In this document: one piece after another, positions 7,136 through 14,930 of the stretch
How the letters are laid out: each line of letters starts with the position of its first letter
How positions within the stretch are numbered: position 1 is the first letter of the stretch
Assembly (NCBI GenBank): GCA_002469765.1
Contig: DKNS01000021.1
Span: forward strand, 1 to 20,534
Source: Flavobacteriales bacterium UBA7382
GTDB taxonomy: Bacteria; Bacteroidota; Bacteroidia; Flavobacteriales_D; Sanyastnellaceae
DNA: 20,534 nt
Direction: 5' to 3'
Translations under genes and position numbers: made by a program
Notes under the pieces: generated by a model
Database searches by the model: none
The model's input: only the letters and a program-made list of their open reading frames with translations
Told to the model about the DNA's origin: nothing

Positions 7136-8201
7136 CAACGCCAACAATCTCTTTTCCTCTCTTGTTCAACTTGGGCAATGGCTTCTTCAGGAGGCGGCCC
7201 GTGAAGAGGCCCCCCAGCCCCTTGCCGAAGCGCGCAACGGCTGGTTTGTGAAGGAAAGTGTCGACATGGCCTTGGAGGCGCATGGCCAGGCTTTGCGTGA
7301 AGATCGCCTGCGTGGGTGGCAAGCTCAGCACCATTGGCCTGTTAAAGGGACAGGAGCAAAGGTGGGTCTCATTTTGGCGGGCAACCTGCCGTTGGTTGGT
7401 TGGCACGACATCATGTGCGCCATCTTGGCCGGCCATGACGTTCACGTCAAATTGTCCCAAGACGACGCGGTCCTTCCCAAATGGCTGTTGTCGAAGTGGG
7501 CTGAATTGGAGCCATATGTGGGCCAGGCCGTGACCTTCCACGATGGATTGATGAAGGGCATGGACGCTGTTGTGGCCACGGGAGGGGCCAATGCGGGGCG
7601 CTATTTTCAGGCCTACTTTGGACATCTTCCTCATCTCTTCCGCGGGCAGCGCACGTCAGTGGCAGTTCTCGACGGTGAGGAAACCTCAGAACAGCTTGAA
7701 GGTCTTGGGAACGATGTGTTTGCCCACTTTGGCATGGGATGCCGGAGTGTGACCAAACTTTGGATCCCTTCGGACTTCAACCTCGACCGTTGCTTTGGAG
7801 CGTGGATTGGTTGGGGGCATTTGGCCCAACATGGGAAATACGCCAACAACTACGACTACCACAAGGCGGTGTGGTTGCTGAACCGTGAGGACCTCATTGA
7901 AAACGGATTTGTTCTGGTCAAGGAGGAGCGAGAGGGCCTCGTGTCGCCCATAGGCACGCTGTACGTGGAACGTTATGACGACTTGAATGCGGTGCAAGCG
8001 CAACTCCACGACCGGTCCGATGAGCTCCAAGTGGTCACGGTGCGTCCAGAAGGAGAGGCCTGGGAAGCATTGGCTTCCAGCGAACTCTTGCGGGTTGTGC
8101 CGTGTGGCGCCAATCAGCATCCCAAGCTCGACGATTATGCGGATGGCGTCGACACGGTCCAATTTTTGTTGTCCCTCAACGGGGAAGAAGGGAAGACGTA
8201 A
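7131..8201 (+). CDS. Acyl-CoA reductase, LuxC family
   Basis: 356 residues. The family reduces acyl-CoA or acyl-enzyme to the aldehyde with NADPH; LuxC itself is part of the bacterial luciferase fatty-acid reductase complex. The N-terminus MYNANNLFSSLVQLGQWL fits Bacteroidota members. GLILAGNLPLVGWHDIMCAI (79-98) is the conserved N-terminal nucleotide-binding region. FGMGCRSVTKLWIP (200-213) contains the expected catalytic Cys204. YDYHKAVWLLNRE and SPIGTLYVERY follow as usual. There is no luxA, luxB, luxD or luxE in the window, so bioluminescence is not implied; the Bacteroidota protein is widespread and its true substrate is not settled. The gene is 9 nt upstream of the DUF4249 gene. A longer frame from 7038 would run through the ferredoxin start and promoter and was rejected. 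Confidence 0.92.
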   Translation: MYNANNLFSSLVQLGQWLLQEAAREEAPQPLAEARNGWFVKESVDMALEAHGQALREDRLRGWQAQHHWPVKGTGAKVGLILAGNLPLVGWHDIMCAILAGHDVHVKLSQDDAVLPKWLLSKWAELEPYVGQAVTFHDGLMKGMDAVVATGGANAGRYFQAYFGHLPHLFRGQRTSVAVLDGEETSEQLEGLGNDVFAHFGMGCRSVTKLWIPSDFNLDRCFGAWIGWGHLAQHGKYANNYDYHKAVWLLNREDLIENGFVLVKEEREGLVSPIGTLYVERYDDLNAVQAQLHDRSDELQVVTVRPEGEAWEALASSELLRVVPCGANQHPKLDDYADGVDTVQFLLSLNGEEGKT

Positions 8202-8210
8202 TTTTACCCC

Positions 8211-9374
8211 ATGACACAACCAATCCAAACCGGCTGGGGCGCCCTGGCGACCGTGGTGTTGTTCGCCACGTTGTGGAATGCATGCAGCACGGAGGTGGAT
8301 TTGACCGCCCCGTATGACAGCATTCCCGTGGTGTATGGGTTGTTGGAATTGGAGTCGGACACACAATGGGTGAAAATCAATCGGACATGGCTTGGTGAAG
8401 GAAACCAGCTTGTGGCGGCCCAAGTCGCGGACAGCTCGGAATACCCCGCCGGGAGTGTGACGGCCCGCGTCGTGGAGCTCATTCCATCCGGAACGGGCGA
8501 CATCGTGGGCAACGAGCTGGCCACGGGAAGGGAGTGGGTTCTCCGTGACACGGTCCTCGAGAACAAGAGCACCGAGGGCGTCTTCTTTGGCCCAAGCCAG
8601 CGGGTGTATTTCACCTCAACGTTGAACGACGGGCTGAGGGACGACATGTTGTACAGGTTGGAAGCCACGTTGCCTGACGGCAGCGACCTTCAGGCGGTCA
8701 CATCGATGGTGGAGAGCTCAGTCGGAAGCATCAACCGCCCGCCACCCAACCTGTCCTCTTACAAGATGGGCTTTGCGTCTGTGAACCCCGACGGCACGGC
8801 CACATATCCGGACTTTCCGTTCCAGTGGTCGACATCACCTGGGGCCAGCCGCTATGACGGTTCCTTGGCAGTTCACTTCGAGGAGCGCCATTATGCCGAC
8901 GACGCGTTGACGCTCTTGGACAGCATCCGGGAACGCACGCTTTATCTGGCTTTGGGTACTCGTAAAATCAGCAACCCAGCCAACCTCCAAACCATCGACG
9001 AGCCGTTTGAGTGCGAGCGTTTGTTTACAGAACTGGCGTCCCGCCTTGAAGGCAACCCGCGCATCCGCCGCGTGCTTGGACGTTACGATGCCAACAGCCA
9101 AATGGAGCGCGCCTTCGACTTTGAGTTGCAGGTGGCCAACCAGGACTTGGCGATTTACCTCGACGTGAACGAGTCGACCAACAGCATCGTCCAGGACCGC
9201 CCCTTGTGGACCAACATCCAGGGCGGCATCGGATTGTGGGCTTCGCGCACCAAGCTTGGGGTTTACGGCTTGGGTTACACCAAGCAAACCATCCAGCACC
9301 TCCAAGAGGGCGACGTCACGGCGGCGTTGAACTTTTGTTCTCCCAGCCCACTGAGCGAATACACGTGCGACTGA
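8211..9374 (+). CDS. DUF4249 family lipoprotein
   Basis: 387 residues. A hydrophobic N-terminal segment (ALATVVLFATLWNAC) ends at Cys25, followed by STEVDL. The residue three before the cysteine is Trp rather than the preferred Leu, so the lipobox is imperfect, but the position and the Ser after the Cys fit a lipid-anchored protein. PVVYGLLELESDTQWVKINR (about 39-58) is the recognisable DUF4249 opening. These proteins are outer-membrane-associated, often beside TonB-dependent receptors in Bacteroidota; no receptor is present here. The gene starts 9 nt after the acyl-CoA reductase stop with no Shine-Dalgarno sequence and probably shares its transcript. The function of the family is unknown. 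Confidence 0.85.
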   Translation: MTQPIQTGWGALATVVLFATLWNACSTEVDLTAPYDSIPVVYGLLELESDTQWVKINRTWLGEGNQLVAAQVADSSEYPAGSVTARVVELIPSGTGDIVGNELATGREWVLRDTVLENKSTEGVFFGPSQRVYFTSTLNDGLRDDMLYRLEATLPDGSDLQAVTSMVESSVGSINRPPPNLSSYKMGFASVNPDGTATYPDFPFQWSTSPGASRYDGSLAVHFEERHYADDALTLLDSIRERTLYLALGTRKISNPANLQTIDEPFECERLFTELASRLEGNPRIRRVLGRYDANSQMERAFDFELQVANQDLAIYLDVNESTNSIVQDRPLWTNIQGGIGLWASRTKLGVYGLGYTKQTIQHLQEGDVTAALNFCSPSPLSEYTCD

Positions 9375-9427
9375 CGCAATGCCCAAAAGGCTGTGGACAT
9401 GTTGGCCCGAGGTGAGGTGAGAACAAG

Positions 9428-9440
9428 GCATCCGGGATGC
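9428..9440. promoter_or_regulatory. 13-bp inverted repeat over the start of the DUF7793-like gene
   Basis: GCATCC-G-GGATGC has perfect 6-bp arms around one central base and covers the ATG at 9437-9439. With a one-base centre it is more likely a DNA-level palindrome than an RNA hairpin. Chance occurrence is a real possibility. Confidence 0.25.
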
Positions 9441-9904
9441 ATCTTGCTTCCGTGGAACATGCACTGACGTACAGCAGCGAACGGGCCAACTACGCCTGGG
9501 CCGGAGGGATGTGCACCGTGAGCCACGCGCCGCGCCACATCTTGGATGAATCCACAGCCCGCAGGATCGAAGAAGAACGCCAGCGTGAGTGCCCGGCCCA
9601 TGAGGGAACCTTGCTTCATCTCGTGCCCAAAGACATCGACATGTTTGACCAAGAGGTTTTGTCGTTTTGGATGACGGCAGAAGCCAGCGCCAACGTCGTG
9701 GCGCGCGCGGTGGTTGTCCCGTCAGGGTTGACAGCGTTGCGTCACCACATCCGGTGGGTCTTCTTTTCCAGCGACATTCCGTTCAGGGTATTTCGCAATT
9801 CCCAGGTGGCCAAAGGCTGGCTCATCGATTGCTGGCTTCATCACCAAGAGGAGCTCGGACTCGTGGATGCTTACGACGACTTGGAGCCGTCCTCTTTGGG
9901 CTGA
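9437..9904 (+). CDS. DUF7793/STAS-like small protein
   Basis: 155 residues, cytoplasmic, with no signal peptide. The pattern fits a family of small STAS/SpoIIAA-like alpha-beta proteins common in Bacteroidota (DUF7793): an N-terminal strand (NYAWAGGMCTVSH), a helix (LDESTARRIEEERQREC), a strand (GTLLHLVPKDI), a helix around FWMTAEASANVVA, a strand (RAVVVPSG), and the characteristic ending FRVFRNSQVAKGWLIDCW (about 118-135). The role is unknown; related proteins are often single-domain and occur near regulators. The assignment rests on remembered family pattern, not a search. It starts 62 nt after the DUF4249 stop and may be the third gene of that operon. Its last 34 bp overlap the convergent tamB gene. 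Confidence 0.7.
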   Translation: MHLASVEHALTYSSERANYAWAGGMCTVSHAPRHILDESTARRIEEERQRECPAHEGTLLHLVPKDIDMFDQEVLSFWMTAEASANVVARAVVVPSGLTALRHHIRWVFFSSDIPFRVFRNSQVAKGWLIDCWLHHQEELGLVDAYDDLEPSSLG

Positions 9905-12900
9905 TCGTTGCTCATGTTGGGCCTTTGCCAAGGCCAAATCCAATTGAACGACCTGTGCCAGCGTATGCCAACCCCTTGGGTCGACTGGCTTCCGATTTGG
10001 CCTTGGGTGGGGCTGTTCTCTGAAAACCCCACCAGCTGCAGGCCCTTTTCCGGGTCGAGTTCATATGAGACGCGCACTTCTTGCAGGTTTGCGCCTCCAA
10101 GGCTTTCCAGGGTTGGGTTGGACCCCATTTCGCCTTCAACGTGCAACCGGTTGTCCAAAAATGCGGCCTTCATGGCCAACTGAAGGGCATCTTGCTGACT
10201 TTCTTCCTCCGTCAACAACGCGCCAGCTGCGTCGTAAGACAATCCAATTTCCACATCGTCGTTCAAATTGCTGAGCCATCGAGACACTTGGGACGTCAGC
10301 ATGTCCACACTGTTGGACTGCAACCCCTCGGTGCCCAAGCTTAGGGTGTTGAATTGGTTGGGCAAGAACTCTTGCAGGCTCAGCAACGCAATGGCCTGGG
10401 CTGTGCGTTCGGCGTCGTCAACCAAGACACTGGCCATGGCGGACTGCACCACATTTTCAGCATCAGGTGCACCGAGCATAAAGTCGATTTCTGGCTGGAG
10501 CATGTCTCCATCCAAGAGCAAGGACACGTGAACGTCTTCCATGCGGCGCCCTTGCCCGTTGACCTCTCCGACAAGTGGGGTGACGTTGGCGCGTAGGGTG
10601 TGAAGGGCGGTGACATCGATTTGTCCCGCATAGGGGTCGCCGTCCCAGGTCAACATCCCGCCTGACTGGAGGATGAAGTCCTTGGACAAGAAAGGTCCCA
10701 ACACGAACTCGCATTCCCCTTCCACGATCTCCAGGCCTCCTGCCAGCGTCAACCGCTCCCAGTCTTCCAGCACCAAGGACAGGGCGCCTTGCGTTCGACC
10801 TCCCATTTTCACGCTGTTGTCTCGGTCTGTGACCAAGGTGGCTTGCGCCGACCGATCGATGTCCAGGTCTAAAGACAAGATGACCCGCTGCGCGGCACGT
10901 TGCAATTCGACCGCTTGAATGGGGTCTGCTGTGGCAGGGTCCACGAATGTCACCAGGTCTTCCCAGCGAGCTGCATCCTCGGAAACGAGCGAGATTTGGC
11001 AATCGGATGCCCCGAGGACTTGTGCGTCGCCCGACACGGTGAATTGGTTGTTCCAAAAAAACATGGACGCTTCGCCCTCGGCATCGAGGACCCCAGATAA
11101 AGGCAGATCGACGTCTTTGGGCAAATCCAAGACACGCATCGGTCCGGACATGTCGAACGCGTGGACGTCGACATTGATGTCGCGAAATTTATCGTGGTAC
11201 AAGGCGGCGTTCCATGCAGCCTCTTGCCCCATGGCGTCGCGCACTTGGGCACGGTCCACGAGCCATGCGTCTGGAAGAATGCGCACAGGGCCGTCGATTT
11301 CAAACCACGTGCCCATGTTGGGCACGGTCAGCCGCACTGAATCCAAAGCCAGTGTGCCTTGGAGGGATGGCGAGGAGGCCGAGCCCATCACATCCACACT
11401 TCCGGAAACATGCCCACCGAACGACAACCACCCCTCTGGAACCCATGCTTGCCCCCATGTCGCGGGTGCATGGATGAGGACCATGCGGACTTGGAGGCGC
11501 TCAGGCTCGTGAAGTGACGTCCTGCCTCGTGCATCAAGCAGGGGAACGTTGAGGCTGTCCAACCCTCGCAGAGACCAACTCAAGGAGTCGTCTGCGAATG
11601 TGACCGCCACCTCGGCTTTCGTGAGGTCGATGGTGTTCCAACGCGCCTTGTTTAGGCTCAAGTCCAGCGCGAGTGTTCCCTCCGACCATCGCCCTTCGCA
11701 CGCCAAGGCTTTGGTGTTGAGGTCGAGGGATTCTTGGAGCAAATGCAGGGCAGAAGCCCCTGCGGTGCCTTGGACAGCGAAGCCGTCGGCTTTTGGAGCG
11801 ATGGTCACGTGCCCCAGGGCTCCTTCCAAGTTGACATGAGATGGCCACATGTGTTGGGCAGAGGCCTTCCATGTCAAAGGAGTGTCCAGGACGAGTGTGG
11901 GACATGTGGGGTCCAGATCGGGCCATTCCCATGTGCCCTCATTCAGTTGCATGTCCCATCCGTTGGCACCAAGTGACGCGTTCAACGACGTGTTCCAGTT
12001 CCCCGCTTGAGGGTGCACCCCGTCCACCTCGAGGGTCCAGTTGGACCCCGCCTTCAAGGCGACCTGAAGGGACATCCAAGGGGAGTTGCCTTCCATTTGA
12101 ACCAGCCAATCTTGAGGGCTGCCATTTGCCGCCAAAGACCAAGAACCCTGGGGGGAACCGTTCCAGCGCACCGAATCTCCCTGAACCGTTGCGTGCATGT
12201 GCTGTGGGGTGGACTCAAGGTTCCAGGTGACGTGGGCGTCCGCAGCTTGTTCTCCGATCCATGTCCAACATGGGCTTGCCGGCGCAAGCATCCCGGAACC
12301 GCGCATCGAAGGCCAGGTGGTTTGTTCTCTCGAGCGCACGCTTTGCCACCAAGAAAGCCAGTCCACACTGTTGGCATCGGCGGTCAACTGAGCGCGGGTG
12401 TGGGCGGCGGCGACTTCCAGCGTCAATTCATTTTGGTCGGGAGAGTAACCCGCCTTTGCGGTCAGACTTCGTTGGCCTTCGCCCAGCTGGGCTTCCATTT
12501 GATAGGCCGGCATGCCGGTGTGGCCCCAGGTGACAGTGCCCTGCACAGGGTCCTCCAAGGGCCATGTGCGATTCAATCGGAACGTGGTGCCCTCGGTGTT
12601 TGCACTTCCCGACAGTTGCCAAGGATGCAATGCCTCGGGCTGCCCCAGTTCCCAGTTTAGGACGTTTTTTAAGGAGATCGAGGCCGTCAGAGTTTCGTTG
12701 GGTCCTTGCACGAAGCGACCTAAAGTGGATATCGATCCTTGGAGTTGGGCATGCCTCGAACGCAAGTTCAAGTGGCCTTCGCCTTGTGCCGACAACGCGG
12801 GAAGGGCCTCGGCGGACCACAAAAATGTCGAGTCTCGACCCTCGGCAGTCACGTTCCACTTGTCGGTTCCGGTTGCCTCTCGCCAAGGTGGAGGGAGTTG

Positions 12901-13818
12901 ATTCATTTGGGCTTGGGCAGACCAAGTTGTGGAGGTGCCTTGGGCCTCCAAAGTCAACCCGCAAGGTCCTTGTCCGACGAGTTGCCAGGACTCTGACGTC
13001 GCCGCCCAAATCAACGTGGATGGCTTGAATTCAGACTCATTCCAGCAGGGCTCCAGCTTGTGCAAACCGACAGCCTTCAGCATCCAAGTGGGCACCTTCC
13101 TCCAATCGACGTTGGCTTTGCCATGGGTCTCGCGAAGAGGCCACCCAAAGGTCCCGTTGAACTGAACACCCGGCAATTGCATCCCGTCGCTTTCCACGCT
13201 CCAGCCCTCAGCATGCTCCTGCACAGACAAGGCAGAAGGTCCCAAAACCAGTGTCTCAGGAAGCCTCGCCGAACGCCATCGGCAGGTGTCCCAGCTCAGC
13301 CGATCTACGTGACGCCCGTGAGGCTGGAGTTTCAGCCCCTTGGCGATGCCGTGGTCCCATAAAATTGCTTCGCTGGGGGTGCTGACGTGCAAGTGATTCC
13401 AGCCCAATTCATCCACAGACACGCTCAAATTGAACGAGGTGTTTGCCGTTTGCCGTTTGCCGGATGGAACGTCAACAAGGCATGTTGCGCTGTCCAAGAA
13501 GAATCGGTGCGCGTGCAACTTTCCTGCCTTCCAAGCGATGCCAGAGGCTTCCAGGGCACCGGCCTCGACCTCCCAACCTGCAGCGGTGTCGGCCAAATGA
13601 AGGCCAATGACACGCAGGGCGGGGGGGAACAGCGAAGTTTCCATGCGATGCATGTCCATTTGCATGTGGTCGGGAATGGCCCATGAAATGGCCCATGGAA
13701 GCCAAACATCACGCCCTCCGAGGCCCCCGAGAAGGAGGACAGCGACGATGCCCACCACCCACCTTCCTCGCCGTTGGCGCGGTGAGGTTGGGGTGAGATT
13801 TGGGTCGGGGTGTTCCAT
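9871..13818 (-). CDS. tamB: TamB-like translocation/assembly module, inner-membrane-anchored (DUF490)
   Basis: 1315 residues, the largest protein here. One membrane anchor lies near the N-terminus (RGRWVVGIVAVLLLGGLGG, about 17-35). A very long, repetitive beta-rich periplasmic region follows, consistent with the lipid-conducting groove of AsmA/TamB proteins. The C-terminal TamB domain is recognisable at GGLEIVEGECEFVLGPFLSK (from about residue 1026) and GGMLTWDGDPYAGQIDVTAL. The family links inner and outer membranes for phospholipid transport and outer-membrane protein assembly with a BamA-like partner, which is not in this window. The start is uncertain: ATG at 13818 is preferred because a -7-like box (TATCTTCG) ends two bases before the other ATG at 13833; a GTG at 13887 would overlap tsaD. 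Position divergent from tsaD is common in Bacteroidota. Two short tandem repeats lie in the first 130 codons. Confidence 0.9.
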   Translation of the reverse strand: MEHPDPNLTPTSPRQRRGRWVVGIVAVLLLGGLGGRDVWLPWAISWAIPDHMQMDMHRMETSLFPPALRVIGLHLADTAAGWEVEAGALEASGIAWKAGKLHAHRFFLDSATCLVDVPSGKRQTANTSFNLSVSVDELGWNHLHVSTPSEAILWDHGIAKGLKLQPHGRHVDRLSWDTCRWRSARLPETLVLGPSALSVQEHAEGWSVESDGMQLPGVQFNGTFGWPLRETHGKANVDWRKVPTWMLKAVGLHKLEPCWNESEFKPSTLIWAATSESWQLVGQGPCGLTLEAQGTSTTWSAQAQMNQLPPPWREATGTDKWNVTAEGRDSTFLWSAEALPALSAQGEGHLNLRSRHAQLQGSISTLGRFVQGPNETLTASISLKNVLNWELGQPEALHPWQLSGSANTEGTTFRLNRTWPLEDPVQGTVTWGHTGMPAYQMEAQLGEGQRSLTAKAGYSPDQNELTLEVAAAHTRAQLTADANSVDWLSWWQSVRSREQTTWPSMRGSGMLAPASPCWTWIGEQAADAHVTWNLESTPQHMHATVQGDSVRWNGSPQGSWSLAANGSPQDWLVQMEGNSPWMSLQVALKAGSNWTLEVDGVHPQAGNWNTSLNASLGANGWDMQLNEGTWEWPDLDPTCPTLVLDTPLTWKASAQHMWPSHVNLEGALGHVTIAPKADGFAVQGTAGASALHLLQESLDLNTKALACEGRWSEGTLALDLSLNKARWNTIDLTKAEVAVTFADDSLSWSLRGLDSLNVPLLDARGRTSLHEPERLQVRMVLIHAPATWGQAWVPEGWLSFGGHVSGSVDVMGSASSPSLQGTLALDSVRLTVPNMGTWFEIDGPVRILPDAWLVDRAQVRDAMGQEAAWNAALYHDKFRDINVDVHAFDMSGPMRVLDLPKDVDLPLSGVLDAEGEASMFFWNNQFTVSGDAQVLGASDCQISLVSEDAARWEDLVTFVDPATADPIQAVELQRAAQRVILSLDLDIDRSAQATLVTDRDNSVKMGGRTQGALSLVLEDWERLTLAGGLEIVEGECEFVLGPFLSKDFILQSGGMLTWDGDPYAGQIDVTALHTLRANVTPLVGEVNGQGRRMEDVHVSLLLDGDMLQPEIDFMLGAPDAENVVQSAMASVLVDDAERTAQAIALLSLQEFLPNQFNTLSLGTEGLQSNSVDMLTSQVSRWLSNLNDDVEIGLSYDAAGALLTEEESQQDALQLAMKAAFLDNRLHVEGEMGSNPTLESLGGANLQEVRVSYELDPEKGLQLVGFSENSPTQGQIGSQSTQGVGIRWHRSFNWIWPWQRPNMSNDQPKEDGSKSS
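13441..13461. repeat. Heptanucleotide tandem repeat (3 x GTTTGCC) inside tamB
   Basis: Three perfect head-to-tail copies of GTTTGCC cover codons about 120-126 of tamB (read as GGCAAAC on the coding strand, giving GKRQTAN). The unit is not a multiple of three, so gain or loss of one copy would shift the reading frame. Three copies is short for a hypermutable tract. Confidence 0.85.
13675..13697. repeat. 12-bp tandem duplication in the tamB membrane-proximal region
   Basis: AATGGCCCATG occurs twice with a period of 12 bp (13675-13685 and 13687-13697). It encodes the repeated peptide WAIS-WAI at about residues 42-48, directly after the membrane anchor. The duplication is in frame. Confidence 0.7.
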
Positions 13819-13835
13819 GGGGAAGGCAGGCATGT

Positions 13836-13843
13836 CGAAGATA
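13836..13843 (-). promoter_or_regulatory. Weak -7-like box upstream of tamB
   Basis: On the minus strand TATCTTCG matches TAnnTTTG at all but one position. It ends 2 nt before the ATG at 13833 and 17 nt before the ATG at 13818, which favours the latter as the tamB start. No -33 element was recognised. Confidence 0.35.
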
Positions 13844-13864
13844 GCTTCTGCAGAAACCGCGCCG

Positions 13865-13872
13865 TAATTTTG
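13865..13872 (+). promoter_or_regulatory. Bacteroidota -7 box (TAnnTTTG) for tsaD
   Basis: TAATTTTG is an exact TAnnTTTG match ending 8 nt before the tsaD ATG, the same distance as at the acyl-CoA reductase gene. No TTTG-type -33 element is seen at the expected spacing. Confidence 0.6.
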
Positions 13873-13880
13873 AACCCGCC

Positions 13881-14930
13881 ATGACACACAAGAGCAAACC
13901 TTTGATTTTGGGCATCGAGTCTTCCTGTGACGACACGTCGGCAGCCGTGGTTTGCGGACCGCAGGTGCTTAGCAATGTCGTGGCCAACCAGGAGCTTCAT
14001 GCAGAAGTCGGAGGCGTGGTTCCAGAATGGGCGTCTAGGGCGCATCTCGAGAAGATTCACCCCGTGGTGCAATCGGCGTTGGACAAGGCTGGAGTGAAGG
14101 CCCAAGATTTGGATGCGGTGGCTTATACGCTGGGACCAGGTCTTCAAGGCTCGCTCCATGTGGGGACGTCGTTCGCCAAGGCGTACGCTTGGGCACTTGG
14201 CGTGCCGTCGATCCCCGTGCATCACATGCGGGCTCATGTGTTGGCCCATGTGCTGGAACCTGAGCCATCGCCCGGCTGTCCATTTCTGTGTTTGACGGTG
14301 AGTGGCGGACACACCCAATTGGTGAAAGTCAACACCCCTTGGGATATGGAGGTGTTGGGACAAACCCTCGACGACGCCGCTGGTGAAGCTTTCGACAAGG
14401 TGGCCAAACTGATGGGGTTGCCCTATCCTGGTGGCCCCGTCGTCGACCGACTTGCCCAACAAGGTGACCCCGAGGCGTTTGCCTTTTCTCGCCCTCGGAT
14501 GGAAGGCTTCAATTGGAGCTTCAGTGGATTGAAAACTCAGGTGCTTCATTTTTTGAAGCGAGAGCAAGCGGCCGACCGCACGTTTGTGGAAAGGCGCAAG
14601 GCAGACATTTGCGCTTCCGTCCAAGCGGCGATCCTGGACATGTTGTGCGCACCCTTGATGGATGCCGCAAAGCAGTTGGGCATCCAGGAGGTGGCCATCG
14701 CGGGTGGAGTGAGTGCCAACTCCGGCCTGCGCGCCCGGCTTGGCGAGCTTGCAACGTCCCACGGGTGGAACGTGTACGTTCCTCCATTCGCATTCTGCAC
14801 GGACAACGCGGCCATGGTCGCGGCGGTCGGGTGGCTTGATTTTAAAGAGGGTCTTCGAGGCGAATTGGGTGCCGCACCGTCGCCTCGCTTGCCTCACTTG
14901 CGCACTCTGGCAGCGCCAGAGGAAGGGTGA
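13881..14930 (+). CDS. tsaD: tRNA N6-adenosine threonylcarbamoyltransferase TsaD
   Basis: 349 residues, close to the family norm. TsaD transfers threonylcarbamoyl from the TsaC product to A37 of ANN-decoding tRNAs, with TsaB and TsaE. The Kae1/ASKHA features are complete: ILGIESSCDDTSAAVV (9-24), GGVVPEWASRAH, YTLGPGLQGSLHVGTSFAKA, the metal-binding HxxxH in HHMRAHVLAHVLE, LTVSGGHTQLV, DDAAGEAFDKVAKLMGLPYP, FSFSGLKTQ-like NWSFSGLKTQ, IAGGVSANSGLRARL and FCTDNAAMVA. The start is fixed by the N-terminal family sequence and by an exact -7 box 8 nt upstream. Its last 89 bp overlap the convergent histidine kinase gene. TsaB and TsaE are not in the window. Confidence 0.97.
   Translation: MTHKSKPLILGIESSCDDTSAAVVCGPQVLSNVVANQELHAEVGGVVPEWASRAHLEKIHPVVQSALDKAGVKAQDLDAVAYTLGPGLQGSLHVGTSFAKAYAWALGVPSIPVHHMRAHVLAHVLEPEPSPGCPFLCLTVSGGHTQLVKVNTPWDMEVLGQTLDDAAGEAFDKVAKLMGLPYPGGPVVDRLAQQGDPEAFAFSRPRMEGFNWSFSGLKTQVLHFLKREQAADRTFVERRKADICASVQAAILDMLCAPLMDAAKQLGIQEVAIAGGVSANSGLRARLGELATSHGWNVYVPPFAFCTDNAAMVAAVGWLDFKEGLRGELGAAPSPRLPHLRTLAAPEEG

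Noticed and set aside
7131..8201. A possible bioluminescence (lux) locus, suggested by the LuxC-family gene
   Set aside because: No luxA, luxB, luxD or luxE is present, and LuxC-family reductases are common in non-luminous Bacteroidota.
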